Below are positions 39,050 to 39,625 of a stretch of 39,625 bases of DNA, piece after piece. Location: positions 1 through 39,625 of the IMG/VR virus record IMGVR_UViG_3300031629_000017. One strand, 5' to 3'. The first letter of the stretch is position 1. The number at the start of each line of letters is the position of its first letter. The notes beneath the pieces are model-generated. The model was not told where the DNA came from. It did not search any database and saw only the letters and a list, made by a program, of their open reading frames with translations. A program made the position numbers and the translations under genes. Source of the DNA: a virus.

Positions 39050-39625
39050 AGTAGCTACGGACTTTACGCAGGGCGAAATCCAGCATATGTTGGACAATAT
39101 AGACAGTTTTAGCCCCGACGAAGTGGTAGAGATAGAAAGACTGGTAGATGAGCTAGATATTAGGCGCAAAAACAAGCTAGCGTACGATGATCTGATAGAA
39201 TTTTGTAAAGCCATGATGCCTGACTTCATTGTAGGTAAGCATCACCGCATTCTAGCCGACATGTTAATGGGAATTGAGCGGGGGGATAAGGATCGGGTCT
39301 GCGTAAACATCCCACCTAGGCATGGTAAGTCCCAGTTAGTGTCTATTTTCTACCCCGCGTGGTATTTAGGGCGTAACCCAGACAAAAAAGTGATGATGGT
39401 GTCGCACACAACCGATCTTGCGGTAGATTTTGGTCGTAAAGTGCGTAATATTATCGCTAGTGAGGCTTATAGGAGTATATTTCCTACGGTAAAGCTGTCC
39501 AGTGACTCTAAATCAGCAGGTCGATGGAGTACAAACGTGGGCGGAGAGTATTACGCCTGTGGTGTTGGCTCCGCACTAGCAGGTCGTGGTGCAGACTTAC
39601 TCCTTATTGATGATCCACACTCTGA
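39042..39625 (+). CDS. terL: Terminase large subunit, N-terminal part (cut by window end)
   Basis: The frame is open from a GTG at 39042 to the window end (about 194 residues). An ATG at 39087 would be the next choice. The ATPase domain of the packaging motor shows CVNIPPRHGKSQLV with Walker A PPRHGKSQ (91-98), then KKVMMVSHTTDLAVDFGRKVRNII and GSALAGRGADLLLIDDPHS with Walker B LLLIDD (186-191). The nuclease domain is outside the window. Together with TerS it begins the rightward late transcript. The Walker motifs and spacing are normal. Confidence 0.95.
   Translation, partial: MSRVATDFTQGEIQHMLDNIDSFSPDEVVEIERLVDELDIRRKNKLAYDDLIEFCKAMMPDFIVGKHHRILADMLMGIERGDKDRVCVNIPPRHGKSQLVSIFYPAWYLGRNPDKKVMMVSHTTDLAVDFGRKVRNIIASEAYRSIFPTVKLSSDSKSAGRWSTNVGGEYYACGVGSALAGRGADLLLIDDPHS

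Overview
This window is part of a tailed double-stranded DNA phage genome (Caudoviricetes). No cellular housekeeping, tRNA, rRNA, integrase or transposase gene was recognised. Three features point to a marine phage. The family-A DNA polymerase has leucine at the position equivalent to E. coli Phe762. Several virion proteins share an 'A-x-G-G-I' glycine motif. The giant virion proteins have low-complexity and calcium-loop segments of the kind common in marine virus genomes. The very large inner or ejection-type virion proteins suggest a short-tailed (podovirus-like) particle, but portal, capsid and tail-tube genes are outside the window, so this is inference. Both ends cut genes: the first gene lacks its start and the terminase large subunit lacks its end.

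The layout has three blocks. (1) Positions 1-18209, + strand: seven virion genes packed end to end, four of the junctions sharing or nearly sharing stop and start codons. They include two giants of 2344 and 2245 residues. The first giant carries near-identical 43-residue repeats, thrombospondin-type-3-like calcium loops, five degenerate helical repeats and a dockerin-like loop. The second carries a zincin-type HExxH motif. (2) Positions 18301-38117, - strand: about 27 tightly packed genes read leftward. They form a replication and nucleotide module (PolA, AEP-type primase/DUF927-like helicase, gp2.5-like SSB and a possible SSB paralogue, SNF2-type helicase, a Cas4/RecB-like nuclease, a VRR-NUC nuclease, a DUF3310 protein) and a MoxR ATPase - VWA - DUF3150-like module with unknown partners. 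(3) Positions 38465 to the end, + strand: terminase small and large subunits, divergent from the leftward block.

The two transcription blocks converge at about 18210-18300, where a strong hairpin with a U-tract faces the leftward transcript. They diverge at about 38118-38464. The main unexplained structure is the non-coding stretch 36569-37263 with its flanks. It holds a consensus sigma-70 promoter pointing left (TTGACA, 16 bp, TATAAT), five direct and one inverted copy of GGTAACATT, an AT-rich patch, a 34-bp near-perfect direct repeat, a canonical terminator and two copies of the 18-bp palindrome GTTATACATATGTATAAC. Two more copies of that palindrome lie at 36136 and 38210. I read this region as a candidate origin plus regulatory hub.

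Two genes under 60 residues were found by reading the gaps: a 52-residue basic protein (35065-35223) and a 54-residue membrane protein (36156-36320). Both overlap their upstream neighbours by stop/start codons. The working picture is leftward early expression of replication and ATPase genes from the 36-38 kb control region, and rightward late expression of packaging and virion genes starting at terS.
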